Shown here one piece after another: positions 8,419 to 17,146 of a DNA stretch of 64,000 bases (position 1 is its first letter; every line of letters starts with the position of its first letter). The position numbers and the translations under genes were made by a program. The notes beneath the pieces are model-generated. The model was not told the origin of the DNA and made no database searches. It saw nothing but the letters and a program-made list of their open reading frames with translations. The stretch lies in NCBI RefSeq assembly GCF_020149935.1, contig NZ_CP083757.1:3001501-3065500 (forward strand). The letters are read 5' to 3'. Source of the stretch: Marinilongibacter aquaticus. GTDB taxonomy: Bacteria > Bacteroidota > Bacteroidia > Cytophagales > Spirosomataceae.

Positions 8419-10431
8419 TTGAAGGCTTATCCATTTATTAGGCCTCTTTTGTTCTACATTCTCGGCCTATTGTTTCATGCTCATTTTGACGGCTATGCAA
8501 AGCTGTTTTTCTATGGGCTGATTTTCTCTTGCGGTGTTTTGCTTATCGGGCTTTATTTCAAAAGTGCGTGGGTAAGAAGCATTTCGCTTTATCTTTCAAT
8601 TTTTTGCTTTGCCTACACCCTGGCTGAATTCAAGGCAGAGGAAAGGTATAATTTAGGAAATATAGACGCCTATGTGGCTCGCGTGGAAAGTGCCGTTGAG
8701 CCCAAGCCAAAGTCGTTTAAGGTTCGGGCACGAATTGTAAGCATCAGAACAAAAGACGAGTGGAAAGACACGGAATTTTCGGCATTGCTTTATTTGCAGA
8801 AAAACGGAATTGAAAAGCCGAAATACGGAGATCTGTTTCTGGTTTCGTCCACTTTGCGAGAAATAGAAGGGCCGAAAAATCCGATGGAGTTTGATTATCG
8901 GAGTTTTCAGGCTCGAAGAGGGATTCATTACCACGATTTTCTTCGGACAAGTGATTTTAGTCTCTTGGGCAACTCGCCGCAGAGTGCGGTATTGGCCAAA
9001 GCTTTGCAATGGAATGATAAAGCGGCGGGCATTTTAAGTGCGGCAATTTCGGACAAAAAGGCTTTGGCTGTAGCAGAGGCTATGTTGTTGGGCCGAAAAG
9101 ACGATGTCGATTTTACATTGAGCGATCAATACGCCACAGCGGGGGCGGTACACATCTTGGCGGTTTCTGGTCTGCACGTGGGGATTTTGATGCTGATGTT
9201 GAACGCCATTTTTGGCTTTCTGAAACGTTTCAAACAAGGGCTTTGGCTCTATGGCTTGGTTACCCTCACTTTGCTTTGGATTTATGCATTGTTTACGGGG
9301 ATGTCGCCCAGTGTAACCCGAGCCACGCTGATGTTTTCACTTTTCCAATTGGGCACTTTGATTCGGCGAGACCGAAACAGCATTAATGTACTGGCAGCTT
9401 CGGCTTTTGTGCTTTTGCTTTTCAAGCCCAACTGGATTTTTGAAGTGGGCTTTCAGCTGTCTTATCTCGCTATTTTTGGCATTCTATTCCTGTATCCCTA
9501 TCTCAATCGGTTGGTTGAGCCACGCAATAAATGGGTGCGAAACCTCTGGCAAATCACAATTGTTTCGGTTTCCGCTCAATTGTTCACTTTCCCCTTGAGT
9601 GTATATTACTTTCATCAATTTCCCAGCTATTTTTTATTGACAAACCCATTGGTTACGGTTTTCAGTATGGGCGTTTTGTTTTGCGGTTTGCCCTATTTGT
9701 TTCTGTCTCAAATCCCGTTCGTCAATTTTCCGTTTTTGATCGGTTTAAAAACCAGTCTGAAGGTTTTGAATTTTGGTGTGGCGGGAATTTCGCAGTGGCC
9801 TTTGGCGAAGCTTTCGGGGTTTTCTTTGCACGTTTGGGAAGTCTTGGTTTTGTATTTCTTACTCATGTTTTTGGTTTTCTTCTTTTTACGGCGTGAACCC
9901 AAATTGCTTTTCGTGTCGTTGGCCGTGGCATTTGGGGTCTTGGCTTTCAATCTGCGAAAGGATTTTCGAGCGAAAGAGCAAAAAGAATTGGCGATTCATT
10001 ACATCCCCAAAGGATATGGGATGAGTTTTATTTCGGGGAAATCGGCCACATTTATTGGCGATTCGGCAAGTCTGGTGAGCGACCGTGTATACGGTTTTCA
10101 TTTGAAAAACTACTACGACCATCGCGGGGTAAACCACGTTCACTTCCAAGCGGTAGATAACCAAGCAGATATGTTCGAATGGTCTTGGGGGTATGAACAT
10201 TGGCTTTGGGTGAAGAATTACGGGAGGTACAGTGTGAAAGAAAGGTTTGACAAGGTTTTGATTTCGAACAATGCCGTCTATCGTTTGGCGGAATATTTCG
10301 AGAGCCCGCCCGGATTGATCTTGCTCGATGACAGCAATTCGGCTATGCGTGCACTCAAACTGAAAGCCGAGGCGGATTCTTTGGGCTGGAATGTGCTCTC
10401 TCTTTATGAAAAAGGAGGGCAGGTTTATTGA
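8419..10431 (+). CDS. ComEC/Rec2-family channel protein without an intact metallo-beta-lactamase domain
   Basis: A 670-residue inner-membrane protein. Residues about 1-200 hold early membrane segments and a DUF4131-like soluble domain. Residues about 205-510 are the competence domain, with HILAVSGLHVGILMLM and GMSPSVTRATLM typical of ComEC, the channel that brings single-stranded DNA into the cytosol. The last about 150 residues replace the usual metallo-beta-lactamase domain. They show no HxHxDH motif, only remnants such as ATFIGDSASL. Translation probably starts at TTG 8419, since no ATG or GTG fits the membrane N-terminus. Whether the cell is naturally transformable cannot be told from this gene. 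Confidence 0.85.
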   Translation: MKAYPFIRPLLFYILGLLFHAHFDGYAKLFFYGLIFSCGVLLIGLYFKSAWVRSISLYLSIFCFAYTLAEFKAEERYNLGNIDAYVARVESAVEPKPKSFKVRARIVSIRTKDEWKDTEFSALLYLQKNGIEKPKYGDLFLVSSTLREIEGPKNPMEFDYRSFQARRGIHYHDFLRTSDFSLLGNSPQSAVLAKALQWNDKAAGILSAAISDKKALAVAEAMLLGRKDDVDFTLSDQYATAGAVHILAVSGLHVGILMLMLNAIFGFLKRFKQGLWLYGLVTLTLLWIYALFTGMSPSVTRATLMFSLFQLGTLIRRDRNSINVLAASAFVLLLFKPNWIFEVGFQLSYLAIFGILFLYPYLNRLVEPRNKWVRNLWQITIVSVSAQLFTFPLSVYYFHQFPSYFLLTNPLVTVFSMGVLFCGLPYLFLSQIPFVNFPFLIGLKTSLKVLNFGVAGISQWPLAKLSGFSLHVWEVLVLYFLLMFLVFFFLRREPKLLFVSLAVAFGVLAFNLRKDFRAKEQKELAIHYIPKGYGMSFISGKSATFIGDSASLVSDRVYGFHLKNYYDHRGVNHVHFQAVDNQADMFEWSWGYEHWLWVKNYGRYSVKERFDKVLISNNAVYRLAEYFESPPGLILLDDSNSAMRALKLKAEADSLGWNVLSLYEKGGQVY

Positions 10432-10482
10432 TATTTGGGAATTTGCTTTTGAAAGCAGCTGTTTTCATTTTAAAAAATACGC

Positions 10483-11025
10483 GTGAATCTATCCGAAATC
10501 TATCTTCAAAATGCCCGTGAAAATTTCGCCGATTACAAATTGTTGGGTGAGCGGAGCATGGAACAAATGGCTGACGACGACCTTTTTTGGAAACCCAATG
10601 CAGTTTCGAACAGTGTGGCCGTTATTGTAAATCACTTGTGGGGCAATATGCTCTCGCGTTGGACCGACTTTTTGCATTCGGATGGAGAAAAGCCTTGGAG
10701 AAAACGTGACGAAGAATTCGAAGAGCAAATTACAAGCCGTAAGGAATTGGTAGAGAAATGGAATGCCGGTTGGGCTTGTCTTTTGCAAACCTTAGACAGT
10801 TTGGAGCCCGAGGATTTGGAGAAAAAAATCACTATTCGGGGGCAAGAACTGTTTGCCATTGAAGCCATCAACCGACAGCTCACGCATTATGCTTCGCATG
10901 TAGGACAGATTATGATGATTGGGAAAATGCGATTGGGCGAAAACTGGTCGGCACTTTCGATTCAAAAAGGGAAATCTCAAGAATTCAATCGAGAGATGAA
11001 AGGAATCAATCGGGAATCCATTTGA
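10483..11025 (+). CDS. DUF1572 / DinB-like protein
   Basis: A 180-residue cytosolic protein predicted to form a DinB-type four-helix bundle. Recognisable segments are the N-terminal FADYKLLGERSMEQM, then SVAVIVNHLWGNMLSRWTDF (with a candidate metal-binding His), and the late HYASHVGQIMMIGK (a second His region). These features fit DUF1572, a branch of the DinB/YfiT metalloenzyme superfamily, some of whose members use bacillithiol or mycothiol. That is of interest because bshC lies in the same window, but no specific reaction can be assigned. Translation starts at GTG 10483. Its 3' end overlaps the convergent adenosyltransferase gene by 20 bases. Confidence 0.75.
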   Translation: MNLSEIYLQNARENFADYKLLGERSMEQMADDDLFWKPNAVSNSVAVIVNHLWGNMLSRWTDFLHSDGEKPWRKRDEEFEEQITSRKELVEKWNAGWACLLQTLDSLEPEDLEKKITIRGQELFAIEAINRQLTHYASHVGQIMMIGKMRLGENWSALSIQKGKSQEFNREMKGINRESI

Positions 11026-11551
11026 CTTCTTCGACATTCAAATCTTGGCAACGTTTTCGGGCTAGTATAAAAAGATAATCCGAAAGGCGATTGAGCCAGA
11101 CGATTACGAGTGGATCAAGTTTTTCTGTGTCGTGCAGTCTTACCGTTTGCCTTTCGGCCCTTCGTGAAACGGTGCGTGCCAAATGAACATGCGAAACTTC
11201 GGCGTGCCCGCCGGGCAGAATAAAGTGTTTGAGTTCAGGAAGTTTGTCCACCATGGTGTCCATTTCCAGCTCCAATTCTTCTACGGCAGATTGTTCTATT
11301 TTCAGGCTTTCGCTGGCTTTGTTGCGGCTGTCGGCCAAGAGTGCACCGACGACAAATAGTCTGTTTTGTATTTTTAACAAGACGTCCTTTTCGTGCCCAT
11401 CTTCGCTTTGATCGCGAACCAAGCCAATCCAGGCGTTCAGCTCATCTAAGGAGCCAATGGCTTCCATTCGCAATGCTGCTTTGCTCACTCTTTCGCCTCC
11501 CCAAAGCGAGGTTTCTCCTAAATCGCCAGTTTTTGTATAAATCTTTGCCAT
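11006..11551 (-). CDS. PduO-type ATP:cob(I)alamin adenosyltransferase
   Basis: This enzyme moves the adenosyl group of ATP to cob(I)alamin, making adenosylcobalamin for B12-dependent enzymes. The 181 residues begin with MAKIYTKTGDLGETSLWGG, the ATP-binding segment of the PduO/MMAB family, followed by AIGSLDELNAWIGL. Near the C-terminus are RTVSRRAERQ, with the conserved basic residues, and VWLNRLSDYLFILAR. It is a cytosolic trimer in characterised relatives. No B12-dependent enzyme or cobalamin pathway gene is adjacent. The last 20 bases overlap the end of the convergent DUF1572 gene. Confidence 0.93.
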   Translation of the reverse strand: MAKIYTKTGDLGETSLWGGERVSKAALRMEAIGSLDELNAWIGLVRDQSEDGHEKDVLLKIQNRLFVVGALLADSRNKASESLKIEQSAVEELELEMDTMVDKLPELKHFILPGGHAEVSHVHLARTVSRRAERQTVRLHDTEKLDPLVIVWLNRLSDYLFILARKRCQDLNVEEVKWIPD

Positions 11552-11633
11552 AAATTACCGTATCCAAACTTGTAGGCTTAAATTTGCGGCCAATTCAACA
11601 AAAGCACAAGTATTTGTGCCTCTTCCCAAAGGA

Positions 11634-12137
11634 ATGGTAAATTTTTTCTTCAAAACGCTCCGTATAGTCTCTTTGATTGCCGTGCTGATCATGTTTATGT
11701 TTTGCTACGTGCAATTGCCCGACTCCATTGCGGTGAAACACGAGCCTACTGGCGAGCCGGTTGGTTTTATGGACAAACAACAGTTTTTTTATTTGGCCGC
11801 GGCACTTATTGTGGGGCTTTACTTGCTTTTTGGCCTGCTTCGCAACCAGTTCAAACGGCTGGATTTGAGCAAACTCAATCTCAACAGTCAATGGGCAAAC
11901 AAACCTGCTCATCTTTCGGCTATGTTGGTCGGCTGGGCCGATGCCTTTTTGGCCTTTCTCAATTTCTATATTTTGTTCAGCTTTTACGGTTTGAATAAAG
12001 TAAATCAGGAAATCAAACAAAGAATGTTGGAAGATTACAGCTGGTATTTGATTCTGGGTGGGTTGGGCTTGGTTTTCTTTGTTTGTTTCGTGCCTTTGCG
12101 ACTGCTTCTTTCGAAACCCAGTGAATACGTCGAATGA
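11634..12137 (+). CDS. Small inner-membrane protein of unknown function
   Basis: About 167 residues with roughly four hydrophobic segments: ISLIAVLIMFMFCYVQL near the start, FFYLAAALIVGLYLLFGLL, ADAFLAFLNFYILFSFYG, and YLILGGLGLVFFVCFVPLRLLL near the end. A periplasmic-looking stretch with KHEPTGEPVGFMDKQ lies between the first two. I do not recognise a named family. The open frame reaches GTG 11616, but the ATG at 11634 lies directly behind AAAGGA and starts just before the first hydrophobic segment, so it is preferred. The stop overlaps the queA start as ATGA (12134-12137), which suggests translational coupling. Confidence 0.65.
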   Translation: MVNFFFKTLRIVSLIAVLIMFMFCYVQLPDSIAVKHEPTGEPVGFMDKQQFFYLAAALIVGLYLLFGLLRNQFKRLDLSKLNLNSQWANKPAHLSAMLVGWADAFLAFLNFYILFSFYGLNKVNQEIKQRMLEDYSWYLILGGLGLVFFVCFVPLRLLLSKPSEYVE

Positions 12138-13339
12138 ACAAAGACATTCGCATAGCGGATTATGATTATCCATTGCCCGATGCTCGCATTGCAAAGTATC
12201 CCGTAGAGCCTCGAGACCAATCGAAACTGCTTGTATTCGAGAAAGGGCAGATAAAAGCGAAAGTTTTCACGGATTTGGTGGCCACCTTGCCCGATGATGC
12301 TTTTTTGGTTTTCAACAATACGCGGGTTATTCCAGCAAGACTGTTCTTCAGAAAAGCCACGGGAGCTTTGATCGAAATTTTCCTTTTGCACCCGGTTTCG
12401 CATGGCGGTATTGTGTCGCAAAGCATGGAGGCAACCGACGAAGTGGTGTGGGAATGCATGATCGGCAACAAAAAAAAGTGGAAAGGAGAAAGCTTGCTTC
12501 AGGAGGTGAAAACGGATGAACATTCCACCGTGTTTCAAGCCGAACTGATCGATCGAGAAAACAACCAAGTGCGTTTGAAGTGGGACAATGACGAGGTGTC
12601 ATTTGCCGAGTTGGTCAAAGCGTTTGGCCAAATGCCTTTGCCACCGTATTTGAACCGCGAAACGGAAGACCGTGATTTGGAAACATATCAAACGGTTTAT
12701 GCCGAAAATGAAGGAGCTGTGGCCGCTCCAACGGCTGGTTTGCATTTCACGGAAAGTACTTTCGGCGATTTGGTCAAAAGAGGAATTGATACGGGCTACA
12801 TCACGCTGCATGTGGGAGCGGGTACATTTCAGCCCGTGAAAGTAGATAATGCCCTTTCGCACGAAATGCACAATGAGCAAATGGTTTTCGATAAAACGTT
12901 TGTAGAGAAATTGGCTCAACACAGCAAAAATGTGATTCCCGTGGGCACTACCTCTATGCGGTCTTTAGAGAGTTTATATTGGTTTGGCGTGCGTTTGATT
13001 AAGGAAAACGCGAGCCACTTTTTTGTGCCCAAATTGTATCCCTATCAGTTTGAAAACGAAGAAGCAATTCCCGTGCAGGAAGCCCTGAAAGCCATATTGG
13101 ACCATATGGAAAAAAACGATCTCTCGAAATTGATTGGAGAAACGGAGATTTTCATTTTACCGGGGTATGTTTTTCGAATTTGCCGTGGAATAATCACCAA
13201 TTTCCATCAACCGAAATCTACATTGCTCTTGCTGATTTCTGCCTTGGTCGGCGAGAATTGGCGAAACATTTATGAGTACGCTTTGGAAAACGACTTCCGT
13301 TTTCTGAGTTACGGCGATTCGAGTTTGCTTATGCCTTAG
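12134..13339 (+). CDS. queA: S-adenosylmethionine:tRNA ribosyltransferase-isomerase
   Basis: QueA transfers and isomerises the ribose of S-adenosylmethionine onto preQ1 at position 34 of tRNAs, giving epoxyqueuosine. Diagnostic segments are YPLPDARIAKYPVEPRDQSK at the N-terminus, FNNTRVIPARL, GQMPLPPYLNR, AAPTAGLHFT, LHVGAGTFQPVKVD, GTTSMRSLES and, near the end, TNFHQPKSTLLLLISAL. The 401 residues exceed the roughly 350 of the E. coli enzyme, which is common in Bacteroidota. The start overlaps the stop of the small membrane protein, so the pair is probably one operon. The 3' end overlaps the convergent LacI-type gene by 11 bases. Confidence 0.96.
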   Translation: MNKDIRIADYDYPLPDARIAKYPVEPRDQSKLLVFEKGQIKAKVFTDLVATLPDDAFLVFNNTRVIPARLFFRKATGALIEIFLLHPVSHGGIVSQSMEATDEVVWECMIGNKKKWKGESLLQEVKTDEHSTVFQAELIDRENNQVRLKWDNDEVSFAELVKAFGQMPLPPYLNRETEDRDLETYQTVYAENEGAVAAPTAGLHFTESTFGDLVKRGIDTGYITLHVGAGTFQPVKVDNALSHEMHNEQMVFDKTFVEKLAQHSKNVIPVGTTSMRSLESLYWFGVRLIKENASHFFVPKLYPYQFENEEAIPVQEALKAILDHMEKNDLSKLIGETEIFILPGYVFRICRGIITNFHQPKSTLLLLISALVGENWRNIYEYALENDFRFLSYGDSSLLMP

Positions 13340-14351
13340 GCAAAGAAGTGCCGCGAACAATCAATTTATAAGGTAAAATCATTGTTTCCGCTTCGTGGAT
13401 ATTCGATTTCCCGCTCAGGTGATCGATCAAGCTTTGCACGGCCCTTTCACCCATTTCTTCGGCAGGATAATGGACCGTACTCAACTGCGGATCGATAATA
13501 CGGGCAATCGGGTCGTCGTTGAAACCAACAATCGAAACATCTTTCGGCACATCCATGCCCAAATGTTTTATCGAAGTCATAATGTTGGCGGCAAAGGCGT
13601 CATTCGAAACGAATATACCATCGGGTCGTGTTTCCGATTGGGCAATGGCTTTGACAATAGCAGGGCATTCTTCCATTTTAAGATTGCATACTTTCACTCC
13701 GTTTTCGCCAGAGCTTAGGCCGAAATCTTTTAAAGCTTGCTGATAACCCTTCAACCTGTCGGAATAGACATTTCTTTGCAAACTGCCCGTAACATGCCAA
13801 ATGTTTTTCCGCCCACACTCAATCAGGTGTTTGGTGGCGTCGTAGCCCGCCTGAAAATTGTCGATGATTATTTTCGGTACATGTGAGAGGTTCAAATGCC
13901 TATCGAAAAACAGGGTAGGGATGTTTTTGTTGATAAAAGGCTCGAAGTGTGAAGTGGTTTGTGTATCGAAAGAAGCCGAAACCAAAAGGCCATCTACACG
14001 CGAATTGTAAAGCGTAACCGCATTGGCTTGTTCTTTTTTTTCTGACTCCAAGGATTGGGCAATGATGAGGTTGTATCCAGCCTTGTTGGCTACTTTTTCC
14101 ATACCGCCCAGCACATTGGCCATAAAATACGAATCGAGTTTCGGTACAATCACGCCCAAAGTATTGGTCGATTTTTTACGCAGGTTTTTTGCGAAATGGT
14201 TGAGTTGATACCCGTATTTCTTGGCCGCCGCATTTACTTTGGCTTTCGTATTTTCGTTCAGTGCCGGATGATCGTTCAGAGCTCGGCTCACGGTTGAAGG
14301 CGATAGGCCCAACTTTTCTGCCAGATCATATATGGTCACCTCCTTGTTCAT
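13329..14351 (-). CDS. LacI/GalR-family transcriptional regulator
   Basis: A 340-residue DNA-binding repressor or activator. The N-terminal helix-turn-helix (VTIYDLAEKLGLSPSTVSRAL, residues about 5-25) is typical LacI. It is followed by a hinge and a periplasmic-binding-protein-like effector domain (TLGVIVPKLDSYFMANVLGG, DGLLVSASFD, GFNDDPIARIIDPQLSTV). The start is set at ATG 14351; an upstream GTG at 14366 adds five residues. It is divergent from uxuA with 238 bases between the two starts. That position makes it the likely regulator of the glucuronate/xylan side-chain genes, responding to a uronate-derived effector (inference). A candidate operator overlaps its own promoter. Confidence 0.93.
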   Translation of the reverse strand: MNKEVTIYDLAEKLGLSPSTVSRALNDHPALNENTKAKVNAAAKKYGYQLNHFAKNLRKKSTNTLGVIVPKLDSYFMANVLGGMEKVANKAGYNLIIAQSLESEKKEQANAVTLYNSRVDGLLVSASFDTQTTSHFEPFINKNIPTLFFDRHLNLSHVPKIIIDNFQAGYDATKHLIECGRKNIWHVTGSLQRNVYSDRLKGYQQALKDFGLSSGENGVKVCNLKMEECPAIVKAIAQSETRPDGIFVSNDAFAANIMTSIKHLGMDVPKDVSIVGFNDDPIARIIDPQLSTVHYPAEEMGERAVQSLIDHLSGKSNIHEAETMILPYKLIVRGTSLPKA

Positions 14352-14382
14352 CCGATTTTCTTCCACTTTTGTAAAATTTTCC

Positions 14383-14407
14383 GATCAAAATTAAATTTAA
14401 TTAGATC
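14383..14407. promoter_or_regulatory. Candidate operator palindrome over the lacI-type promoter
   Basis: A 25-base imperfect inverted repeat bounded by GATC on both sides, with an AT-rich core. On the minus strand it contains TAATTTTG (14386-14393), an exact TAnnTTTG -7 box pointing into the regulator gene, about 35 bases before its ATG. Overlap of palindrome and promoter would suit autoregulation. This is inferred from position only. Confidence 0.35.
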
Positions 14408-14504
14408 AGGATAAAATGCAATCGGTTGAAAACTTAATTTTATTTTTAAATTCGCATTACGATTGGTCTTGTCCTTTGTGGATGCAAAACTAAAATAATT
14501 TAGA

Positions 14505-14521
14505 ACAATACGTTTTATTGT
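14505..14521. promoter_or_regulatory. Candidate operator upstream of uxuA
   Basis: ACAATA and TATTGT form a perfect 6-base inverted repeat around CGTTT, 68 bases before the uxuA start. It resembles LacI-type operators in size and in having a CG near the centre. No clear TAnnTTTG box is seen next to it; TACGTTTT inside it has one mismatch. Confidence 0.35.
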
Positions 14522-14589
14522 GAAAATAGAAAGAGTTTTGGATAGACCATTTGGTTTGGGAATCCTAAAAATTAACATTCAACCTTAAT

Positions 14590-15786
14590 ATGAAACATAC
14601 CATGCGATGGTACGGCCCGAAAGACGGCGTATCGCTAATGGACATTCGCCAAGCGGGCTGTACAGGTGTAGTGACAGCCCTTCATCAAATTCCAGTTGGA
14701 GAAGTGTGGAGCCAAGAGGCTATTCAAGAACGAATTGATATCATTCAGGAAGACAACGAAAAATATACGCCGCTTACTTGGGATGTGGTGGAGAGCTTGC
14801 CCGTGCACGAAAGCATAAAAAAGGGTATTCCGGAAAGAGAAGAGTTCATTGCAAATTACAAGCAATCTTTGGCCAATCTGGCCAGTTGCGGCGTAAAAAC
14901 GGTGTGTTACAATTTTATGCCCGTGTTGGATTGGTCGAGAACACAACTCGATTATTCCATGGAAGATGGCTCTTACGCATTGCGTTTTGTGTATGTTGAT
15001 TTTGCGGCTTTCGATCTTTTTATTTTGAAGCGGGCTGGAGCAGAATCGGATTACACGCAAACGGTTCAGGAAAAGGCTAAAGCCCGATTCGAGGCCATGA
15101 GCGAAGAAGAAAGAAAGGAGCTTCAGACAGCTATACTGCAAGGTTTACCGGGTTCGGACGACGCCTTTGAACTGGGCACTTTTCAAGGGCTTTTGGATGA
15201 ATACAGACACATCGGCGATAAAGAATTACGAGAGAATTTGTACTACTTCATAAAACAAGTAGGCCCTGTGGCTAAAGAATTGGGCGTAAGGCTTTGCATT
15301 CACCCCGATGATCCACCTCGTCCATTGATCGGTTTGCCAAGAGTTCTTTCTACAGGGAAAGACATCGCACAATTGATGGAAGCCTATGACGATCCTGCCA
15401 ACGGCTTGACATTCTGTACCGGTTCTTTGGGCGTACGGGCCGACAATGATCTTCCTTCCATAGTTAAGCAATACGGCAATCGTATTCATTTCCTTCACTT
15501 GCGGACAACCTTGCGTGAAACCGAGGATTGGGTTTTCCATGAAGCTCCGCACATGGCAGGAGATGTCGATTTCTATGACGTGATAGAAGCCATCTTGTTG
15601 GAAGAAAAACGAAGAACAGAAGCTGGAGAAGAGGTCTGTGCGATTCCTATGCGACCAGATCACGGACATCATTTCTGGTCCGATTCAGGGAAAAAATATT
15701 ACCCTGGTTATTCGTACATGGGTCGTTTGAAGGGCCTTGCCGAATTACGTGGAATGGAAATCGCGATCGGACGGCAGTTGAAATAA
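14590..15786 (+). CDS. uxuA: Mannonate dehydratase
   Basis: UxuA dehydrates D-mannonate to 2-keto-3-deoxygluconate, the step that commits glucuronate-derived carbon to KDG. The 398 residues match the family length of about 390-400. The N-terminus MRWYGPKDGVSLMDIRQAGC is characteristic. The metal and active-site residues lie in LCIHPDDPPRP (Cys236, His238) and MRPDHGHH (Asp357, His358), with HLR near residue 303. The enzyme is cytosolic and usually uses Mn2+ or Fe2+. It is the first gene of a four-gene run (uxuA, CE15, GH67, SDR) transcribed away from the LacI-type regulator. Confidence 0.96.
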   Translation: MKHTMRWYGPKDGVSLMDIRQAGCTGVVTALHQIPVGEVWSQEAIQERIDIIQEDNEKYTPLTWDVVESLPVHESIKKGIPEREEFIANYKQSLANLASCGVKTVCYNFMPVLDWSRTQLDYSMEDGSYALRFVYVDFAAFDLFILKRAGAESDYTQTVQEKAKARFEAMSEEERKELQTAILQGLPGSDDAFELGTFQGLLDEYRHIGDKELRENLYYFIKQVGPVAKELGVRLCIHPDDPPRPLIGLPRVLSTGKDIAQLMEAYDDPANGLTFCTGSLGVRADNDLPSIVKQYGNRIHFLHLRTTLRETEDWVFHEAPHMAGDVDFYDVIEAILLEEKRRTEAGEEVCAIPMRPDHGHHFWSDSGKKYYPGYSYMGRLKGLAELRGMEIAIGRQLK

Positions 15787-15798
15787 AACGTGGCCCTC

Positions 15799-17136
15799 AT
15801 GAAATATTTAACCCTAACCTTTTTAATTTTCTTTTCAAGCTTTCGTGTGCAGGCCCAATTTCTTTCAAAGGCCGCACGCGACAGCTTGGCTCGTATTTCG
15901 AACTACGAACACCATTTGGAATTGGCCGCTTTAGGCATTGAAAAGCTGCGTAACGGAGCGAACGGGAATGATCCGAAAGCTCCAAATTATGTAAATTATC
16001 TTGAAGAAAAGGCCAGTATTTACCCCAATCTCCCCAATCCTTTATTCACAAACGGAAGGCTGAAAGTAGAGGATGCGGAAACGTGGTGGAAAGTACGCAG
16101 GCCCGAGATTGTGGAAATGTTTGACCGTGAAGTGTATGGTCGTATGCCAGAAAACCTACCAGAAGTCGATTGGCAAGTGATCGAGACTAAAGAAGAGCAA
16201 ATCAGCGGGCAAGCGGTTGTCAGTAAAAGAATCCGAGGAGTGGTCGACAATTCAAGTTACCCAGCTGTGGCCGTGCATATCGAACTGAACTTATCGGTAC
16301 CCAAAAAACAATTGGGCAAAGGTGTGCCGGTGGTCATGGAATTCAGTTGGGGTTTTGATTTTAGAAGAAGGGAAGGCGACAATTCAAAAACGTGGAAAGA
16401 GCAGGTGGTTGACAGGGGATGGGCCTTTGCCACCCTGATTCCGACCTCTGTTCAGGCAGATAATGGAGCGGGCTTGCGTTCGGGAATTATCGGCCTTTGC
16501 AACAAGGGACTTCCTCGCCAAACAGATGATTGGGGAGCCTTGCGGGCTTGGGCTTGGGGTGGAAGTCGTGCAATAGATTATTTTGAGAGCAATCCGGATA
16601 TAGACGCCAAACGAGTGGCCATTGAAGGGCATTCCAGATATGGAAAGGCCGCAGCGGTCGCGATGGCTTATGATACGCGTTTCGCAGTGGGTTTTATTTC
16701 TTCTTCTGGAGCTGGCGGGCTGAAGTTGTATAGACGCGATTATGGTGAGCAAGTAGAAAATGTGGCTGGAACGGGCGAGTTTCATTGGATGGCTCCGAAT
16801 TTCATGAAATATGCGGGCCCATTGTCTTGGGACGACCTTCCGGTAGATGCTCACGAATTATTGGCTTTGATTGCCCCTCGACCTGTTTTTGTCAGTGCAG
16901 GAAATAAGGGCGATCAATGGGTAGATCCCAAAGGCATGTTTGAAGCTGCAGCGGAGGTCAGTCCTGTGTATACCCTCTTGGGCAAAAAGGCTTTGGGCAC
17001 CTCTCAGTTTCCTCAAGTGGAGGAGGGCGTTTTGGATGGAGATTTAGTGTACCGTCAACACAATGAAGGGCATACGCCAAATCCCAATTGGCCTTATTTC
17101 CTTGATTTTGCGAGCCGTTATTTTGAACCAAACTGA
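15799..17136 (+). CDS. CE15 glucuronoyl esterase (secreted)
   Basis: CE15 enzymes hydrolyse the ester between 4-O-methyl-glucuronic acid of xylan and lignin alcohols. The protein is about 445 residues with a signal peptide (MKYLTLTFLIFFSSFRVQAQ), so it acts outside the cytosol. The nucleophile serine is in IEGHSRYGKAA (Ser279), the bacterial CE15 form of the GxSRxGK motif. The catalytic His is in QHNEGHTPN (His425). SSSGAGGLKLYRRDYGE fits the substrate-binding region. The frame is open to GTG 15790, but ATG 15799 directly precedes the signal peptide. It lies 12 bases after uxuA and 10 bases before the alpha-glucuronidase, which supports the substrate assignment. Confidence 0.88.
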   Translation: MKYLTLTFLIFFSSFRVQAQFLSKAARDSLARISNYEHHLELAALGIEKLRNGANGNDPKAPNYVNYLEEKASIYPNLPNPLFTNGRLKVEDAETWWKVRRPEIVEMFDREVYGRMPENLPEVDWQVIETKEEQISGQAVVSKRIRGVVDNSSYPAVAVHIELNLSVPKKQLGKGVPVVMEFSWGFDFRRREGDNSKTWKEQVVDRGWAFATLIPTSVQADNGAGLRSGIIGLCNKGLPRQTDDWGALRAWAWGGSRAIDYFESNPDIDAKRVAIEGHSRYGKAAAVAMAYDTRFAVGFISSSGAGGLKLYRRDYGEQVENVAGTGEFHWMAPNFMKYAGPLSWDDLPVDAHELLALIAPRPVFVSAGNKGDQWVDPKGMFEAAAEVSPVYTLLGKKALGTSQFPQVEEGVLDGDLVYRQHNEGHTPNPNWPYFLDFASRYFEPN

Positions 17137-17146
17137 ATTTGCACAC

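Noticed and set aside
11595-12194. Minus-strand open frame opposite the small membrane protein
   Set aside because: No recognisable domain and overlaps a membrane protein gene translationally coupled to queA.
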